Assembly (NCBI GenBank): GCA_026127925.1
Contig: JAJSLM010000002.1
Location: 186,001 to 250,000, forward strand
Source: Thermoplasmatales archaeon
Lineage (GTDB): Archaea; Thermoplasmatota; Thermoplasmata; Thermoplasmatales; Thermoplasmataceae
DNA: 64,000 nt
Reading direction: 5' to 3'
The translations under genes and the position numbers were made by a program. A model generated the notes under the pieces. The model made no database searches. It was given only the letters and a program-made list of their open reading frames with translations, and was not told the DNA's origin. This document shows, piece after piece, positions 27,129-37,096 of the stretch (the first letter of the stretch is position 1; every line of letters begins with the position of its first letter).

Positions 27129-28499
27129 TTGCCAAGTGGATTTTGCGATATCGATTACGGGGTATCCCTTGATCCGGAAGATATGCCCAGGCAATGGTAT
27201 AACATAATACCAGATCTTCCGCGAAAGCTTGATCCCATGCTTGATCCCGTAACAAAGGAACCCGTTAAGAGGTCACAGATGGAACGGCTTTTTCCCAAAG
27301 AAGTGGTAAGGCAACAGTTCTCTGAGGAAAGGTGGTTTGATATACCTGAAGATGTGCTTGATGCTTATCGTCGACTGCCCAGGCCCACGCCATTATTCAG
27401 GGCAAAAAGACTTGAGGAATACCTGCACACACCGGCAAAGATATTCTACAAAGGCGAGCATGTAACACCTGTTGGAAGCATGAAGCCCAATACTGCTTTA
27501 CCACAGGCTTATTTTGCTAAGAAACAGGGTATAGATCTTGCAGTATCCGAAACAGGCGCAGGTCAGTGGGGATCGGCCCTCTCAATGTCGTGCGCTTTTT
27601 TCGGCTTAAGATCCAGGATATATATGGTCCGTGTGAGTTCCATTCAGAAACCAGGGAGGAAAATCATGATGCAGACTTACGGTTCAGAGGTCCTTGAATC
27701 CCCGAGCAACAACACGGCCTTTGGTAGGAAACTACTATCGGAAAACAGTGAACATCCTGGTTCCCTTGGGATAGCAATAAGCGAGGCGGTAGAAGATGTT
27801 CTTAGCAATGAAAACGCGAGATATCTTTTGGCTTCGTCGTTCAATTACGCACTTGCTCACCAGACGGTAATAGGGCAGGAAGTGAAGAAACAGCTTGAGC
27901 TTCTCGATATAGAACCTGATGTAATGACAGGTGCAATAGGAGGCGGCTCTAATTACTCTGGTTTCATTTATCCGTTCCTGAAGGATCAGATCCACGGTGA
28001 GAAGATAACAGATTTTGTTGCCGTAGAATCATCTGCTGTACCATCTACTACACGTGGGCAATATACTTATGACTATGCGGATACGGCAGAGAGGACACCG
28101 CTTGTGAAGATGTATACAACCGGACACGAATTTGCCAATCCACCAATACATGCCGGAGGCCTCAGATACCATGGGAAAGCACCGAGCCTTTCTCTTCTTA
28201 TCAACGAAGGATACGTTCGATCCGTGTCCTACGGACAGACGCGAGTTTTCGAATCTGCAAAATTATTCGCGCAAACAGAAGGAATATTCACTGCACCGGA
28301 ATCAGCTCATGGCCTGACGTATGCAATTGATGAAGCAATAAGATGCAAGAGAAGCGGCGAATCGAAAGTCATAATCTTTAACAACTGCGGGCACGGCCTT
28401 CTTGACCTCAGCGCATACAACGATTATAACAACGGGTTACTTCAGGACTGGGAGCCAGGGGAAATAAAAGTTCCGGACTATCTGCAGCGAAAGAACTGA
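27129..28499 (+). CDS. trpB2: Tryptophan synthase beta chain-like protein, TrpB2 subfamily
   Basis: About 456 residues. A GGTGAT Shine-Dalgarno at 27119-27124 favours TTG 27129; GTG 27120 is also in frame. The long N-terminal extension (LPSGFCDIDYG) is typical of TrpB2, a PLP enzyme that joins indole and serine and often works without TrpA. PLP sites: Lys in GSMKPNTAL near residue 120, ETGAGQWGSAL with the catalytic Glu, and GAIGGGSNYSGF binding the phosphate. The usual His before the PLP Lys (GSHK) is Met here. No trpA or other trp gene is nearby, so indole salvage or serine deamination remain possible. Confidence 0.88.
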   Translation: MPSGFCDIDYGVSLDPEDMPRQWYNIIPDLPRKLDPMLDPVTKEPVKRSQMERLFPKEVVRQQFSEERWFDIPEDVLDAYRRLPRPTPLFRAKRLEEYLHTPAKIFYKGEHVTPVGSMKPNTALPQAYFAKKQGIDLAVSETGAGQWGSALSMSCAFFGLRSRIYMVRVSSIQKPGRKIMMQTYGSEVLESPSNNTAFGRKLLSENSEHPGSLGIAISEAVEDVLSNENARYLLASSFNYALAHQTVIGQEVKKQLELLDIEPDVMTGAIGGGSNYSGFIYPFLKDQIHGEKITDFVAVESSAVPSTTRGQYTYDYADTAERTPLVKMYTTGHEFANPPIHAGGLRYHGKAPSLSLLINEGYVRSVSYGQTRVFESAKLFAQTEGIFTAPESAHGLTYAIDEAIRCKRSGESKVIIFNNCGHGLLDLSAYNDYNNGLLQDWEPGEIKVPDYLQRKN

Positions 28500-28503
28500 T
28501 CGA

Positions 28504-29244
28504 TCATATGCCAAAAAAGTAAATTACCGGAACTACCATAATAACTATGACAAATGCAGAAAGGAAATTGACCATTCCCTTCGATAGCTTGCCTTTATTC
28601 TCGAATACTGCTCCGAGAATACTATCAATCTGGCATCCAAGGAATCCAAAAGCTGTAATTATGAGAACCTGTGATATAACGAAACCATGTGTGGACAGGA
28701 TGCCGTAAGAAATACCAATAACGAGTGCTCCACAAAGAGCTGCCATTTCACCCAGCAACGAGACCCCTCCGTTTATGCCGGCTTTTGTTGGTTTGAGATT
28801 CGTGATCATACGGACTTTATTATCGAGCACTCCAATTTCGGAGGCAAATGTATCAGAATTTACAACAGCAAGTGATACCGCGAACAATGTAAAATAATGG
28901 AAATACCCAAGGTTTGCAAGAAATGTTGTGCCATTGAGAAATGCAACAAAGAGGCCTATCATACCAGCGTAGACAACATTGTATATCCCTCGCTCACCCT
29001 TCTTTCCTTCCTGGGCATTAATTTTTGATTTCCTGTTAAAGTAGGCTCGTGTGGCAATGAAGGAGCCGGTAGCGAAGATCAGCAACAAAATCAGCCATCG
29101 GTAAGATCCAAAAACAGAGACAACAAAACCAACGACCAGCGCAGCTATGCTGCCCCTAAAATCAAATACGTTGAATGCACGAGAGATTACGAAGAAGATC
29201 AGAAGAATTGCTATTGATATACCTATGTTATCTACTGTAAATAT
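28504..29244 (-). CDS. DUF92/TMEM19 family membrane protein with no standard start codon
   Basis: The best standard start (TTG at 29088) would remove the first conserved helices. The frame is open and clearly coding up to 29247, giving AFNVFDFRGSIAALVVGFVV, a typical DUF92 N-terminus, but it holds no ATG, GTG or TTG. It is preceded directly and in the same frame by the pdxS stop (TAA 29248-29250). An ATA at 29242-29244 is the first possible start. Later motifs: VNSDTFASEIGVL, INGGVSLLGEMAA. DUF92 includes the plant phytyl-phosphate kinase VTE6, so polyprenyl-phosphate metabolism is possible. Conserved part is certain, start is not. Confidence 0.75.
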   Translation of the reverse strand: MFTVDNIGISIAILLIFFVISRAFNVFDFRGSIAALVVGFVVSVFGSYRWLILLLIFATGSFIATRAYFNRKSKINAQEGKKGERGIYNVVYAGMIGLFVAFLNGTTFLANLGYFHYFTLFAVSLAVVNSDTFASEIGVLDNKVRMITNLKPTKAGINGGVSLLGEMAALCGALVIGISYGILSTHGFVISQVLIITAFGFLGCQIDSILGAVFENKGKLSKGMVNFLSAFVIVIMVVPVIYFFGI

Positions 29245-29247
29245 TAC

Positions 29248-30258
29248 TTACCATCCCCTTTCCTGGAGCTTTTGTTCTGGCGGTATGTTCTCGATCTCAA
29301 TGCCAGGCATCCCAACAAGGTTCGATGAAACATCTCCTATAAGTTTGTAGTCTTCATAGTTTTCCACAGCCTCAACAACAGCCCTGGCCATTTTCTCCGG
29401 ATCCTTCGACTTGAATATCCCGCTTCCAACAAAAACACCGTCAGTGCCCAATTTCATCATGAGGGCCCCATCCGAAGGAGTTGCAACTCCACCCGCAGCA
29501 AAATTAACTACCGGAAGCCGATCCAGCCTTTTAATGTCCTTTAAGACCCTGACCGCTTCCTTTTCTATCGTCTCAAATGAAAGTCCGGAGTATAGATCAA
29601 ATTCTCCAAGATAATCTTCGGTGCCAAATAGATCCTTAGATACGTTATGTCTCAATATACTGTAGGACAATGCAATATTCCTCGCGGCTTTAATAAATTC
29701 CTCATTGCTGAGTGTCTTAATGATCTTTATGCCCTCGTTCACCATCCTGATGTGCCTCACAGCCTCAATGATGTTGCCTGTTCCAGCCTCACCCTTGGTT
29801 CTTATCATTGCAGCTCCTTCAAGGATTCTTCGCACGGCTTCCTGAATAGACCTGGCCCCGCATACAACTGGGATTGTCAGATCTTTCTTGTAGATGTGGA
29901 AAAACGGATCGGCTGGGGTTAAGACTTCGCTCTCATCAAGCATGTCAACACCGAGCTGTTGAAGAACCAGACCCTCAGAAAGGTGTCCAATTCTGACTTT
30001 CGCCATGACTGGTATTGATACTGCATTCATTATTTCCTTTATTTTCTCGGGATCTGCCATTCTTGCAACTCCGCCTGCAGCACGTATATCGGACGGAACA
30101 CGTTCAAGCGCCATGACAGAAACGGCTCCGGCCTTCTCAGCAATGACCGCCTGTTCGGCTGTTGTGACATCCATAATCACGCCGCCCTTTGTCATCTTGG
30201 CAAAACCTCTTTTAAGAAGTTCATCTCCGAATCGAAGTTCTGATAAGTTTAATGTCAT
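29248..30258 (-). CDS. pdxS: Pyridoxal 5-phosphate synthase, PdxS subunit
   Basis: 336 residues, TIM barrel that makes PLP from ribose 5-phosphate, glyceraldehyde 3-phosphate and ammonia. Family motifs: [43 protein letters not shown] (catalytic Lys), [27 protein letters not shown], and [16 protein letters not shown] box near 30277-30290 lies about 25 bases before the ATG. The glutaminase partner pdxT is not in this window. The stop is followed in frame by the DUF92 coding sequence. Confidence 0.95.
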   Translation of the reverse strand: MTLNLSELRFGDELLKRGFAKMTKGGVIMDVTTAEQAVIAEKAGAVSVMALERVPSDIRAAGGVARMADPEKIKEIMNAVSIPVMAKVRIGHLSEGLVLQQLGVDMLDESEVLTPADPFFHIYKKDLTIPVVCGARSIQEAVRRILEGAAMIRTKGEAGTGNIIEAVRHIRMVNEGIKIIKTLSNEEFIKAARNIALSYSILRHNVSKDLFGTEDYLGEFDLYSGLSFETIEKEAVRVLKDIKRLDRLPVVNFAAGGVATPSDGALMMKLGTDGVFVGSGIFKSKDPEKMARAVVEAVENYEDYKLIGDVSSNLVGMPGIEIENIPPEQKLQERGW

Positions 30259-30446
30259 AATATAAAGTATTCTGTTATGTTATTTATAACTTTATGTGCC
30301 GTTAGTTTTCGGCGCAATCAGCCCATTCTGTTAATTTTTCTATTCATTCATTTTTAGACTCTTAAAAATTAGAAATTTCGATATCGAACATACAACTTGA
30401 TCAAAAAAATTATAAAAAAAATTTAGAAAAAATTAACTCAAATTAT

Positions 30447-31610
30447 TTATCTCTCGTTTATTCGAGTAAATTTTTGAATTCCTTTGCCTACGTATACTGC
30501 CCGCGGCCTTATGAGTCTTTCCTCTTCCTCATCGTATTCTATAAAGTGAGCAGTCCACCCGGTTACTCTGGATAAAGCAAAGAGCGCGGTATATATGTTG
30601 TTCTGCAACGGGAAACCCATTGATAGGTAAACTATCCCGGAGAAGTAATCGGTATTAGGGTAGATCTTCTTTGTTCCATATTTGTTTATTCCAAGCTCTT
30701 CAAGTTTGGTAGCTACCTTAAAGAGATTGCTCGCTTCCTTGCTGTTTTTTACGAGCTTTTCTGCGTATCTCTTGAATATTTTTGCCCGCGGATCATAGGT
30801 CTTGTATACACGATGCCCAAATCCCATAAGTCTCTTTTTTCCGCTAACTATGTTTTCATTGAACCAGTTCTCAACGTTTGATTCAGAGCCAATCTCCTTG
30901 AACTGAGCAATTGATGCCTCTGCCGCCCCACCATGGAGTGGACCTTTAAGCGCTGATAATGCTGATGTAACACCGGAATACATATCAGAAAGAGTTGAAA
31001 CCGTAACGAGTCCCGCAGTCGTAGACGCAGGTACCTCATGATCCGTGTAAAGTATTAATGCGGTATTCATAGCGTCAAGCTCTTCTCTAGAGGGCTCCTT
31101 TCCAAAGGTAGCCTTCAGAAAACTTCGTGCAAAACTATCGGAATGCTCTGGCATTGCTGGTGGTAAACCCATGATATGTCTGTAGACATTAACAGTAATT
31201 GCGGACATTTTTCCTATGATATTTGCAGCAACTTCCCGGTCAGTCTCTTTATTCCATTTAAATCCCGTTTCTGCAGCCGCGATCGAAGCAAATGCGGCCA
31301 TCTGCATAGCAACTGCGTCAGATTGTCTTGGTAGTTTCCTTATTATGTCTACAACATAATCTGGTAACTTATACCCCTTTTCAATGTTCTCCTTAAAGGT
31401 TTGAAGATCGTGTTTGTTAGGCAATTCACCGTAAAGAAATAAGTACTGTATTTCTTCAACGGAAGCTCCGCTGTCAATTATATCATCAACGGAATAACCG
31501 CCATAAAGTAAAACGCCTTTCTCCCCGTCTATCGTCGTAAGTCTCGTCCATTCTATCTCAGCATTCTCAAGACCCTTGTCCACTTCTTCTTTATTTTCAC
31601 CCTTCTGCAT
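30447..31610 (-). CDS. gltA: Citrate synthase
   Basis: 387 residues from the ATG at 31610 (MQKGENKEEVDKGLENAEIE); the longer in-frame ORF to 31736 is rejected because Thermoplasma citrate synthase starts at this point. It condenses acetyl-CoA and oxaloacetate. Visible motifs: EIEWTRLTTIDG, LLYGGYSVDDII, YTDHEVPASTTAGLV with a catalytic His, GPLHGGAAEA, GFGHRVYKTYDPRAK with a second active-site His and Arg, and RVTGWTAHFIEY. It is very similar to the T. acidophilum enzyme throughout, which supports the taxonomic assignment. Single-gene unit. Confidence 0.95.
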   Translation of the reverse strand: MQKGENKEEVDKGLENAEIEWTRLTTIDGEKGVLLYGGYSVDDIIDSGASVEEIQYLFLYGELPNKHDLQTFKENIEKGYKLPDYVVDIIRKLPRQSDAVAMQMAAFASIAAAETGFKWNKETDREVAANIIGKMSAITVNVYRHIMGLPPAMPEHSDSFARSFLKATFGKEPSREELDAMNTALILYTDHEVPASTTAGLVTVSTLSDMYSGVTSALSALKGPLHGGAAEASIAQFKEIGSESNVENWFNENIVSGKKRLMGFGHRVYKTYDPRAKIFKRYAEKLVKNSKEASNLFKVATKLEELGINKYGTKKIYPNTDYFSGIVYLSMGFPLQNNIYTALFALSRVTGWTAHFIEYDEEEERLIRPRAVYVGKGIQKFTRINER

Positions 31611-31855
31611 TTTTATCACAACATAAAGTATGCAATACGATAAGATAACCTGAGTGGTTAATATATTATGGTACATTGCAAAAAGGACTGCAATTAATTT
31701 TGATGTCGCATAATAATACTCCCTCAATGCACTCATTTGGTTTTGCTAAAAGGAAAAAAATTTCAAAAAGTCGTTAGCGTTCAAAAAGGTCGGCGAAAAG
31801 TTCGGGGTCGTCAACCCTAGAATATTCATTTATAGAATGATTCGATCCCCTTCAC

Positions 31856-32845
31856 ATGTCTGATATCCTGGTACTCATAAAATTCCTCGAAATAGTTGGA
31901 GGTGGAATATTTGCCGGGATTATCGGATCGCTTTCCGGTCTTGGCGGCGGGACAGTATTGGTGCCTCTACTCTCGCTTTTCTATGGGATCCCTATAGTGT
32001 ATGCTACAGGAGCAAGCCTGGTATCAACCATAGCCACATCAGCAGGAAGCGGGAGTGGATACACAAAGCACCATATTTCAAATATAAAAATAGGGGTTGG
32101 ACTGGAAGTTGCGACAACTACCGGTGCAATTGTCGGTTCCATCACCGCTTATATAATCTATTCACATGCGCTTGAATTCCTGATCTATATTATTTTTGGC
32201 ATAGTGCTGCTCGGTTCCCTTATACCTACGATAACACGAGGAAAGTACGAAACACCGCCTGATCGAGCTCCGGATTGGACAACTAGGCTCTTTCAGCTTG
32301 CCGGATCCTACCACGATGCACGCCTTAAGAAAAGAGTGGACTATCACGGTGTCAGATGGTGGCTAGCGGAAATAATCATGTTTTTTGCAGGAGTTGTTTC
32401 TGGACTTCTTGGCATTGGGAGTGGTGCACTTAAGGTTCTTGGGATGGACTGGGCAATGAATCTACCTATGAAAGTTACAACAACAACTAGCAACTTCATG
32501 ATCGGAATCACTGCAGCAACAAGCAGTGCAATGTACTGGTATTATGGGTGGATACAGTTTTTCATTGTTGCTGGAACTGCAATCGGTGTACTGGTTGGAG
32601 CGTTCATTGGGGCAAAGCTGCTCGTCAGGATGACGAATAAAGATGTTAGATGGATCTTCTTTGCGATCCTTTCATTTTTAGGAGTTGAAATGCTGCTAAA
32701 AGGCCTTTATCTCGATGCAATAATACATATTGCATTGACGGATCAATTCATAATTTCTATCATAGTTTCTATTGCAATGATCTTTTCATTGTATGTATAC
32801 CACTTAAAGGAGCAAAAGCATGAGGAACGAAAAGGAACCGTTTGA
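31856..32845 (+). CDS. TauE/SafE family membrane exporter
   Basis: 329 residues with about eight membrane helices. The first repeat has AGIIGSLSGLGGGTVLVPLL and TGASLVSTIATS; the second has AGVVSGLLGIGSGALKVLGM and VTTTTSNFMIGITA, the internal duplication typical of this family of sulfite/sulfonate or other anion transporters. A TATA box at 31827-31836 is 25 bases before the ATG. It overlaps the following DUF1634 gene by 26 bases, a pairing common in archaea and bacteria. Confidence 0.9.
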   Translation: MSDILVLIKFLEIVGGGIFAGIIGSLSGLGGGTVLVPLLSLFYGIPIVYATGASLVSTIATSAGSGSGYTKHHISNIKIGVGLEVATTTGAIVGSITAYIIYSHALEFLIYIIFGIVLLGSLIPTITRGKYETPPDRAPDWTTRLFQLAGSYHDARLKKRVDYHGVRWWLAEIIMFFAGVVSGLLGIGSGALKVLGMDWAMNLPMKVTTTTSNFMIGITAATSSAMYWYYGWIQFFIVAGTAIGVLVGAFIGAKLLVRMTNKDVRWIFFAILSFLGVEMLLKGLYLDAIIHIALTDQFIISIIVSIAMIFSLYVYHLKEQKHEERKGTV

Positions 32846-33239
32846 TCAGGATACAGTCTCCAGTTACATACTTAAAACTGGCGTAATGACAAGCATAGCT
32901 CTGATCCTTATTGGAATGACGCTTCTATTCATAAAAGATGGGGGCATGGGATATACTCTTTCAGAAATTTCCAGCTACAACGTAAAATTGCACATAAATT
33001 CAGCTATACTAAACCTTTCAACATTACCTTCTGGCCTCTACCATCTGGACGGAATATACTTTATATCTCTCGGCCTTTGGGTGTTGGTATTCACTCCCGT
33101 CTCTGTTGTCGTAACCGCAATAGTTGCGTTTGTTTGGGTAAGAAATAAACTTTACATAGTTCTGTCAGCAATCGTACTTTTCAATCTCATATTCGCAATA
33201 TTTGTTCTTCATCTTCTTGTAAATATTAAGCCACCCTGA
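32820..33239 (+). CDS. DUF1634 family membrane protein
   Basis: 139 residues, about three membrane helices (VMTSIALILIGMTLLFI, a central FISLGLWVLVFTPVSVVV, and a C-terminal one). The GLWVLVFTPVSVVVTAI segment is the DUF1634 core. The gene overlaps the TauE/SafE gene and probably encodes an accessory subunit of that exporter. Confidence 0.85.
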   Translation: MRNEKEPFDQDTVSSYILKTGVMTSIALILIGMTLLFIKDGGMGYTLSEISSYNVKLHINSAILNLSTLPSGLYHLDGIYFISLGLWVLVFTPVSVVVTAIVAFVWVRNKLYIVLSAIVLFNLIFAIFVLHLLVNIKPP

Positions 33240-33322
33240 TCTTCTCGATATTTTAATGCATTGTTAACCCATAAACTGCTAAATATTTATTATTCCGTGT
33301 ACGATGAACAACAGAATTTATT

Positions 33323-34777
33323 ATGCTTAATTTTGAGAGGGTTAAAATTCGTTCATCATTGCCTGAAGATAGGATGAAGAGTTTTACCTTGGAACCTATG
33401 CTTGGCTACAGTGACAAAGAAGCTGTTGCTGAAGCCAACAGATGCCTTGGATGCAACATATGCACACAAGCTTGTCCGGCAAGTCTTGATATAGCCGGAT
33501 ATATAAGAAGCACCGCTGTTGGTGATCCAGCCCAGACAGTCAGGATTATTTTTGAGAACCTTCCTTTTCCAGCAATAATTGGGCGTGTGTGTACACATCT
33601 TTGTGAGGACATATGTGTCATGTACGACACAGGTGGGCCTATAGCTATCAGACATCTAAAGCGGTATGCGGCCGACGAGTTTGATGACTATGCTCCGGTA
33701 CTTTCCGTTCCAAGGAGGAAATTTATCGGCAAGAAAGTAGCGGTTATAGGGGGTGGTCCGGCTGGTCTCACCCTTGCCTATTATCTGACAATCCAGGGCA
33801 TAAAGATAACACTTTTTGAGAAATATCCAACACTTGGAGGATTCATGAAAACTGCAATTCCAAGATACCGTCTGCCCCAGGAGGTTCTCGACAAGGAAAT
33901 TGGATTCATAGTCTCACAGGGCGTTGACGTTAGACTCGGAACTGAAGTCGGAAAGGACATAAAATTCTCTGACTTGTTGAATACATACGATGCTGTTTTT
34001 ATTGGCGTAGGCAACCAAAAACCGCATATGACAGGTACTCCCGGAAGCGACGCAAAGAACGTTGTTCACGCAACTGAATTCTTAAGGAGAGCCAGTTTTG
34101 AAGAGCATATTGACGTTGGTAAAAATGTCGTGATCATAGGCGGTGGCTTTACTGCAAGCGATTCGGCAAGGACGTCCATACGCCTTGGCGCAACAAACGT
34201 TAAGATATTGTATAGGAGAAGGGACGTCGATAGGCCCGGGTATCCCTCACTAAACGCTGATGAGGAGATGGACGAAGGTGTTGAGGAAAAGGTAGAGTAT
34301 GTCTGGGAGGTTACGCCTTTTGAATATGTCAAGGAAGGAGATAGGGCAGTCAAGCTTCGTTACTGGCAGAATGAAATGCTCATTGAAAAGGGTGGCCGCG
34401 CGAAGCCAGTGCCGAAGAAGGATAAAGTTCTTGAGATGGATGTAGACTATGTTATAGAAGCGACGGGACAGGAAACAGACTACTCTTTCATGGAAGAGGA
34501 TCTGGTACGAAAGTTGAGGCTGACACCACAGGGACAGCCGATAGTGAACGAGCATGGAATGACCTCTATTCCTGGGGTGTTTTCTGGTGGAGACTGTACA
34601 AATTCCGCGAGAGATCTTATTAGTGCAGTAAGGGACGGGGACACAGCCACTCTCGGGGTTCTCTTCTATCTCAATGTAATGGATCAGGTTGTGGAGGAGG
34701 AGCTTCCTTTCCTTGATCGATGGAAGAAGTTTTCTGCCACATCTGCAAAGATGGCGTATGCTGAAAGAATGAAATAG
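33323..34777 (+). CDS. GltD-like NAD(P)H:flavin oxidoreductase with N-terminal Fe-S domain
   Basis: 484 residues, glutamate-synthase small-subunit family. The N-terminal helical domain has CLGCNICTQACP near residue 40 and later Cys in CTHLCEDICVMYD for two [4Fe-4S] clusters. FAD binding: VAVIGGGPAGLTLAYYL near 137; NAD(P) binding: VVIIGGGFTASDSARTSIRL; the FAD C-terminal motif is PGVFSGGDCTNSARD. No GltB partner is next to it, so it could supply electrons to another enzyme, as NfnB-like or DPD-like proteins do. It abuts serS tail-to-tail with no gap. Confidence 0.9.
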   Translation: MLNFERVKIRSSLPEDRMKSFTLEPMLGYSDKEAVAEANRCLGCNICTQACPASLDIAGYIRSTAVGDPAQTVRIIFENLPFPAIIGRVCTHLCEDICVMYDTGGPIAIRHLKRYAADEFDDYAPVLSVPRRKFIGKKVAVIGGGPAGLTLAYYLTIQGIKITLFEKYPTLGGFMKTAIPRYRLPQEVLDKEIGFIVSQGVDVRLGTEVGKDIKFSDLLNTYDAVFIGVGNQKPHMTGTPGSDAKNVVHATEFLRRASFEEHIDVGKNVVIIGGGFTASDSARTSIRLGATNVKILYRRRDVDRPGYPSLNADEEMDEGVEEKVEYVWEVTPFEYVKEGDRAVKLRYWQNEMLIEKGGRAKPVPKKDKVLEMDVDYVIEATGQETDYSFMEEDLVRKLRLTPQGQPIVNEHGMTSIPGVFSGGDCTNSARDLISAVRDGDTATLGVLFYLNVMDQVVEEELPFLDRWKKFSATSAKMAYAERMK

Positions 34778-36106
34778 CTATTTTTCTACGTGATCGAATC
34801 CCGTGTATGGAACAAGTACTTCCGGGATTGAAAATCCTTCACCATCTTCGTCCTGATAATTCTCAATTATTGCGACAATAGTTCTGGTGCTTGCTATGGC
34901 AGTGCTGTTTAAGGTATGCGGAACCTTGTTCCCCTCTGAGGTCCTGTACCTTATGTTAAGCGATCTTGCCTGGTAATCCGTGTCATTTGAGGCTGATACA
35001 ACTTCCCTGTATTTACCCTGTGAAGGGAACCATACCTCAATATCATACTTCTTTGCTGCCAGACTTCCAAGATCTTCAGAGCATATGTTTATTACACGGT
35101 ATGGCAAACCAAGGTTCCTGAACAGTTGTTCTGCATTTCCGAGGATTTCATCAAAGAATCCAGATGAGTGTTCGGGCTTGCAGAAGACAAATTGCTCTAC
35201 CTTGAAAAACTGGTGAACCCTGAATATACCCTTTGTGTCCTTTCCATGGGCACCAGCTTCCCTTCGAAAGCAAGGCGAGACTCCTGCCATCCTGATCGGA
35301 AGTTGATCGGGGTCAAGTATTTCATCCATGTAAAGTGCCGCTAAAGGATGTTCTGCGGTTCCTATGAGATATAGATCCTCTCCATCCATCTTATAAAGCA
35401 TTTCCTTGAAAGTCTCAATATCCGTGGCTCCCTCGTACGCCTTGAAATTCAGCATGAATGGCGGTTCGACAACATCAAAGCCTCTCTCTGAAAGAAAGTC
35501 CATTGCGTAACTTATAAGGGCCTGCTCAAGCTTCACAAGTCTGTTTCTAAGATAATAGAATCTGGCACCAGAAACCTTTGCTCCCCTCTCCAGATCAACA
35601 AGACCGAGTTCGAGTGCGAGGTCGACGTGACTCCTCGGTTTATTCTCAATAAGTATGTAATCACCGCGGTCTCCGCTAGCTTTCCTGAATTCATGCAAAT
35701 CATCACGATAGACTTTTGCTGTTCCATTTACACTGACAAGTACGCTGTTCTCGTCCCCTTTGCATGTCGGGACGCTTTCATCAATAAGATTTGGTATCTG
35801 TCTTGCAAGTTTGTCTCTTTCGTCCTCTATCTCTTTCTGCTTGTTTTCAAGCTCTCCGATTCTTGAATTAATCCCCCTTACAGAGTTTTTTAGGACTTCT
35901 GTTTCCTCCCCCTTTTTTGATAGATCCGCAATTCTAAGGCTGAGCAAATTTTTCTGATGCTTCTGGTCGTTAATCAGCTTCAAATTTTCCCTCCATTCTA
36001 CGTCAAGGTCAAAAAATCTGTCCAGAACTCCGGTGTCAAAGCCCCTTGCCTTGCAGGATTCGTAATAGACCTTGGGGTTGTTGCGTAAGGATTTTACATC
36101 AATCAT
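34778..36106 (-). CDS. serS: Seryl-tRNA synthetase
   Basis: 442 residues from ATG 36106 (MIDVKSLRNNPKVYYES). The frame is open to 36211, but a TATA box TTTTAAAAT near 36126-36134 lies 26 bases before 36106, and known SerRS enzymes begin this way. The N-terminal long coiled-coil arm that grips tRNA-Ser spans about residues 35-105. Class II motifs follow: FRREAGAHGKDTKGIFRVHQ (motif 2) and NSTAIASTRTIVAIIENYQ (motif 3). It is the common SerRS type, not the methanogen type. Confidence 0.95.
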   Translation of the reverse strand: MIDVKSLRNNPKVYYESCKARGFDTGVLDRFFDLDVEWRENLKLINDQKHQKNLLSLRIADLSKKGEETEVLKNSVRGINSRIGELENKQKEIEDERDKLARQIPNLIDESVPTCKGDENSVLVSVNGTAKVYRDDLHEFRKASGDRGDYILIENKPRSHVDLALELGLVDLERGAKVSGARFYYLRNRLVKLEQALISYAMDFLSERGFDVVEPPFMLNFKAYEGATDIETFKEMLYKMDGEDLYLIGTAEHPLAALYMDEILDPDQLPIRMAGVSPCFRREAGAHGKDTKGIFRVHQFFKVEQFVFCKPEHSSGFFDEILGNAEQLFRNLGLPYRVINICSEDLGSLAAKKYDIEVWFPSQGKYREVVSASNDTDYQARSLNIRYRTSEGNKVPHTLNSTAIASTRTIVAIIENYQDEDGEGFSIPEVLVPYTGFDHVEK

Positions 36107-36277
36107 CCTGTCGCAATGTGTAGTCATTTTAAAAACATATCGAACCGATTTTGATCGATCTGCTAGCGGTTCTTTAATGCTGGTGATCTTTAAATCCGGG
36201 GGGCTTTCCACCCAGATAGGAAAAAATTAGTATCGGCGAAGCTTTGTGGCTGGTAACAGTGAACAGCTGCTTGAGTC

Positions 36278-36620
36278 AAGTAAAAAGACCCTAAAATAGA
36301 ATTTGCACACCCTGTCAGATTCCTTAGCGCAGCTCTGTTCAGTAAAGGATTTGTTTAAACCCGTATTTACGTTAACAGAGAAGTGCCATAAAGCTATAAT
36401 TTAGATTCAAACGTAGAAATTGCGAAGTTCTTTTATCAGGAACGCATAAACTCACAACACCTGTCGTCACGATCACTGCAGTATATGTTTCAAGGTCTGT
36501 GAAAGATTTACAGGTCAATGGGCCAATAGTATGGAAATTATTTTAACGACAAGCATCTAGAAAATCAGCAATGAGCCGTCTAGTATGAATAGCTACAAAT
36601 GAAAGTTTTCACTGTAGGAA
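36278..36620 (+). pseudogene. Decayed copy of cbiZ
   Basis: DNA here aligns with the 5-prime half of the intact cbiZ at 47976. Examples: TTTACGTTAACAG followed by GAAGTGCCA at 36366-36390 equals 48085-48109 almost base for base; ACGTAGAAATTG at 36410-36421 equals the intact gene near 48130; and ACACCTGTCGTCACGATCA, near 36458, aligns with the intact gene near 48172. The frame is broken by stops and small indels, for example soon after 36350 and near 36405. The last ~80 bases are only loosely similar, so the end is approximate. Confidence 0.75.
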
Positions 36621-37096
36621 TAATCCGGAAGTACGAAGCGATGACTTGAGGTAAGTGGATAACGATCCTTCAGTAATAGGACTTTTGGATCTCTACGAGA
36701 AATCGTAATGCATGACCAATAACGCGGTTAGACGTAGCATTGTGCTCTCTCTCGGCTACGATTCAGTAAAAGGAAAGCATTGCCCCTCTTGCTGTCTGCC
36801 CAAAATTGAGTCCAGATAACAATGGCCAGAACTTGACATTGATATCGAATAACCTATTAAGCATACACCTTGAAATATCCAACACGATGGGGTTTTTACG
36901 GCTTTGGCAGGAAGTTTATTTATTTGAATATCCGAGGTGAAATCTTCCCGGAATCGTATTATCCTTAGTTTAGGGGCGTTTCGTCTCCCACGCTGAACAA
37001 CCACACTTTCAGCATACAGGGATGTGAGGAACAGTACCCGTCCAATTCTCACATCTTATTATCATCTTTTTCTTGACAAGGTGACTCTTAGCCTAC
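36621..37096. other. Intergenic stretch without a recognised gene
   Basis: About 475 bases between the cbiZ relic and the aro promoter. A 98-codon minus-strand frame (36756-37052) shows no motif or promoter that I trust. It may include more decayed DNA. Confidence 0.35.

Noticed and set aside
36756-37052. 98-codon minus-strand frame
   Set aside because: No promoter, ribosome site or motif; composition resembles decayed or noncoding DNA.
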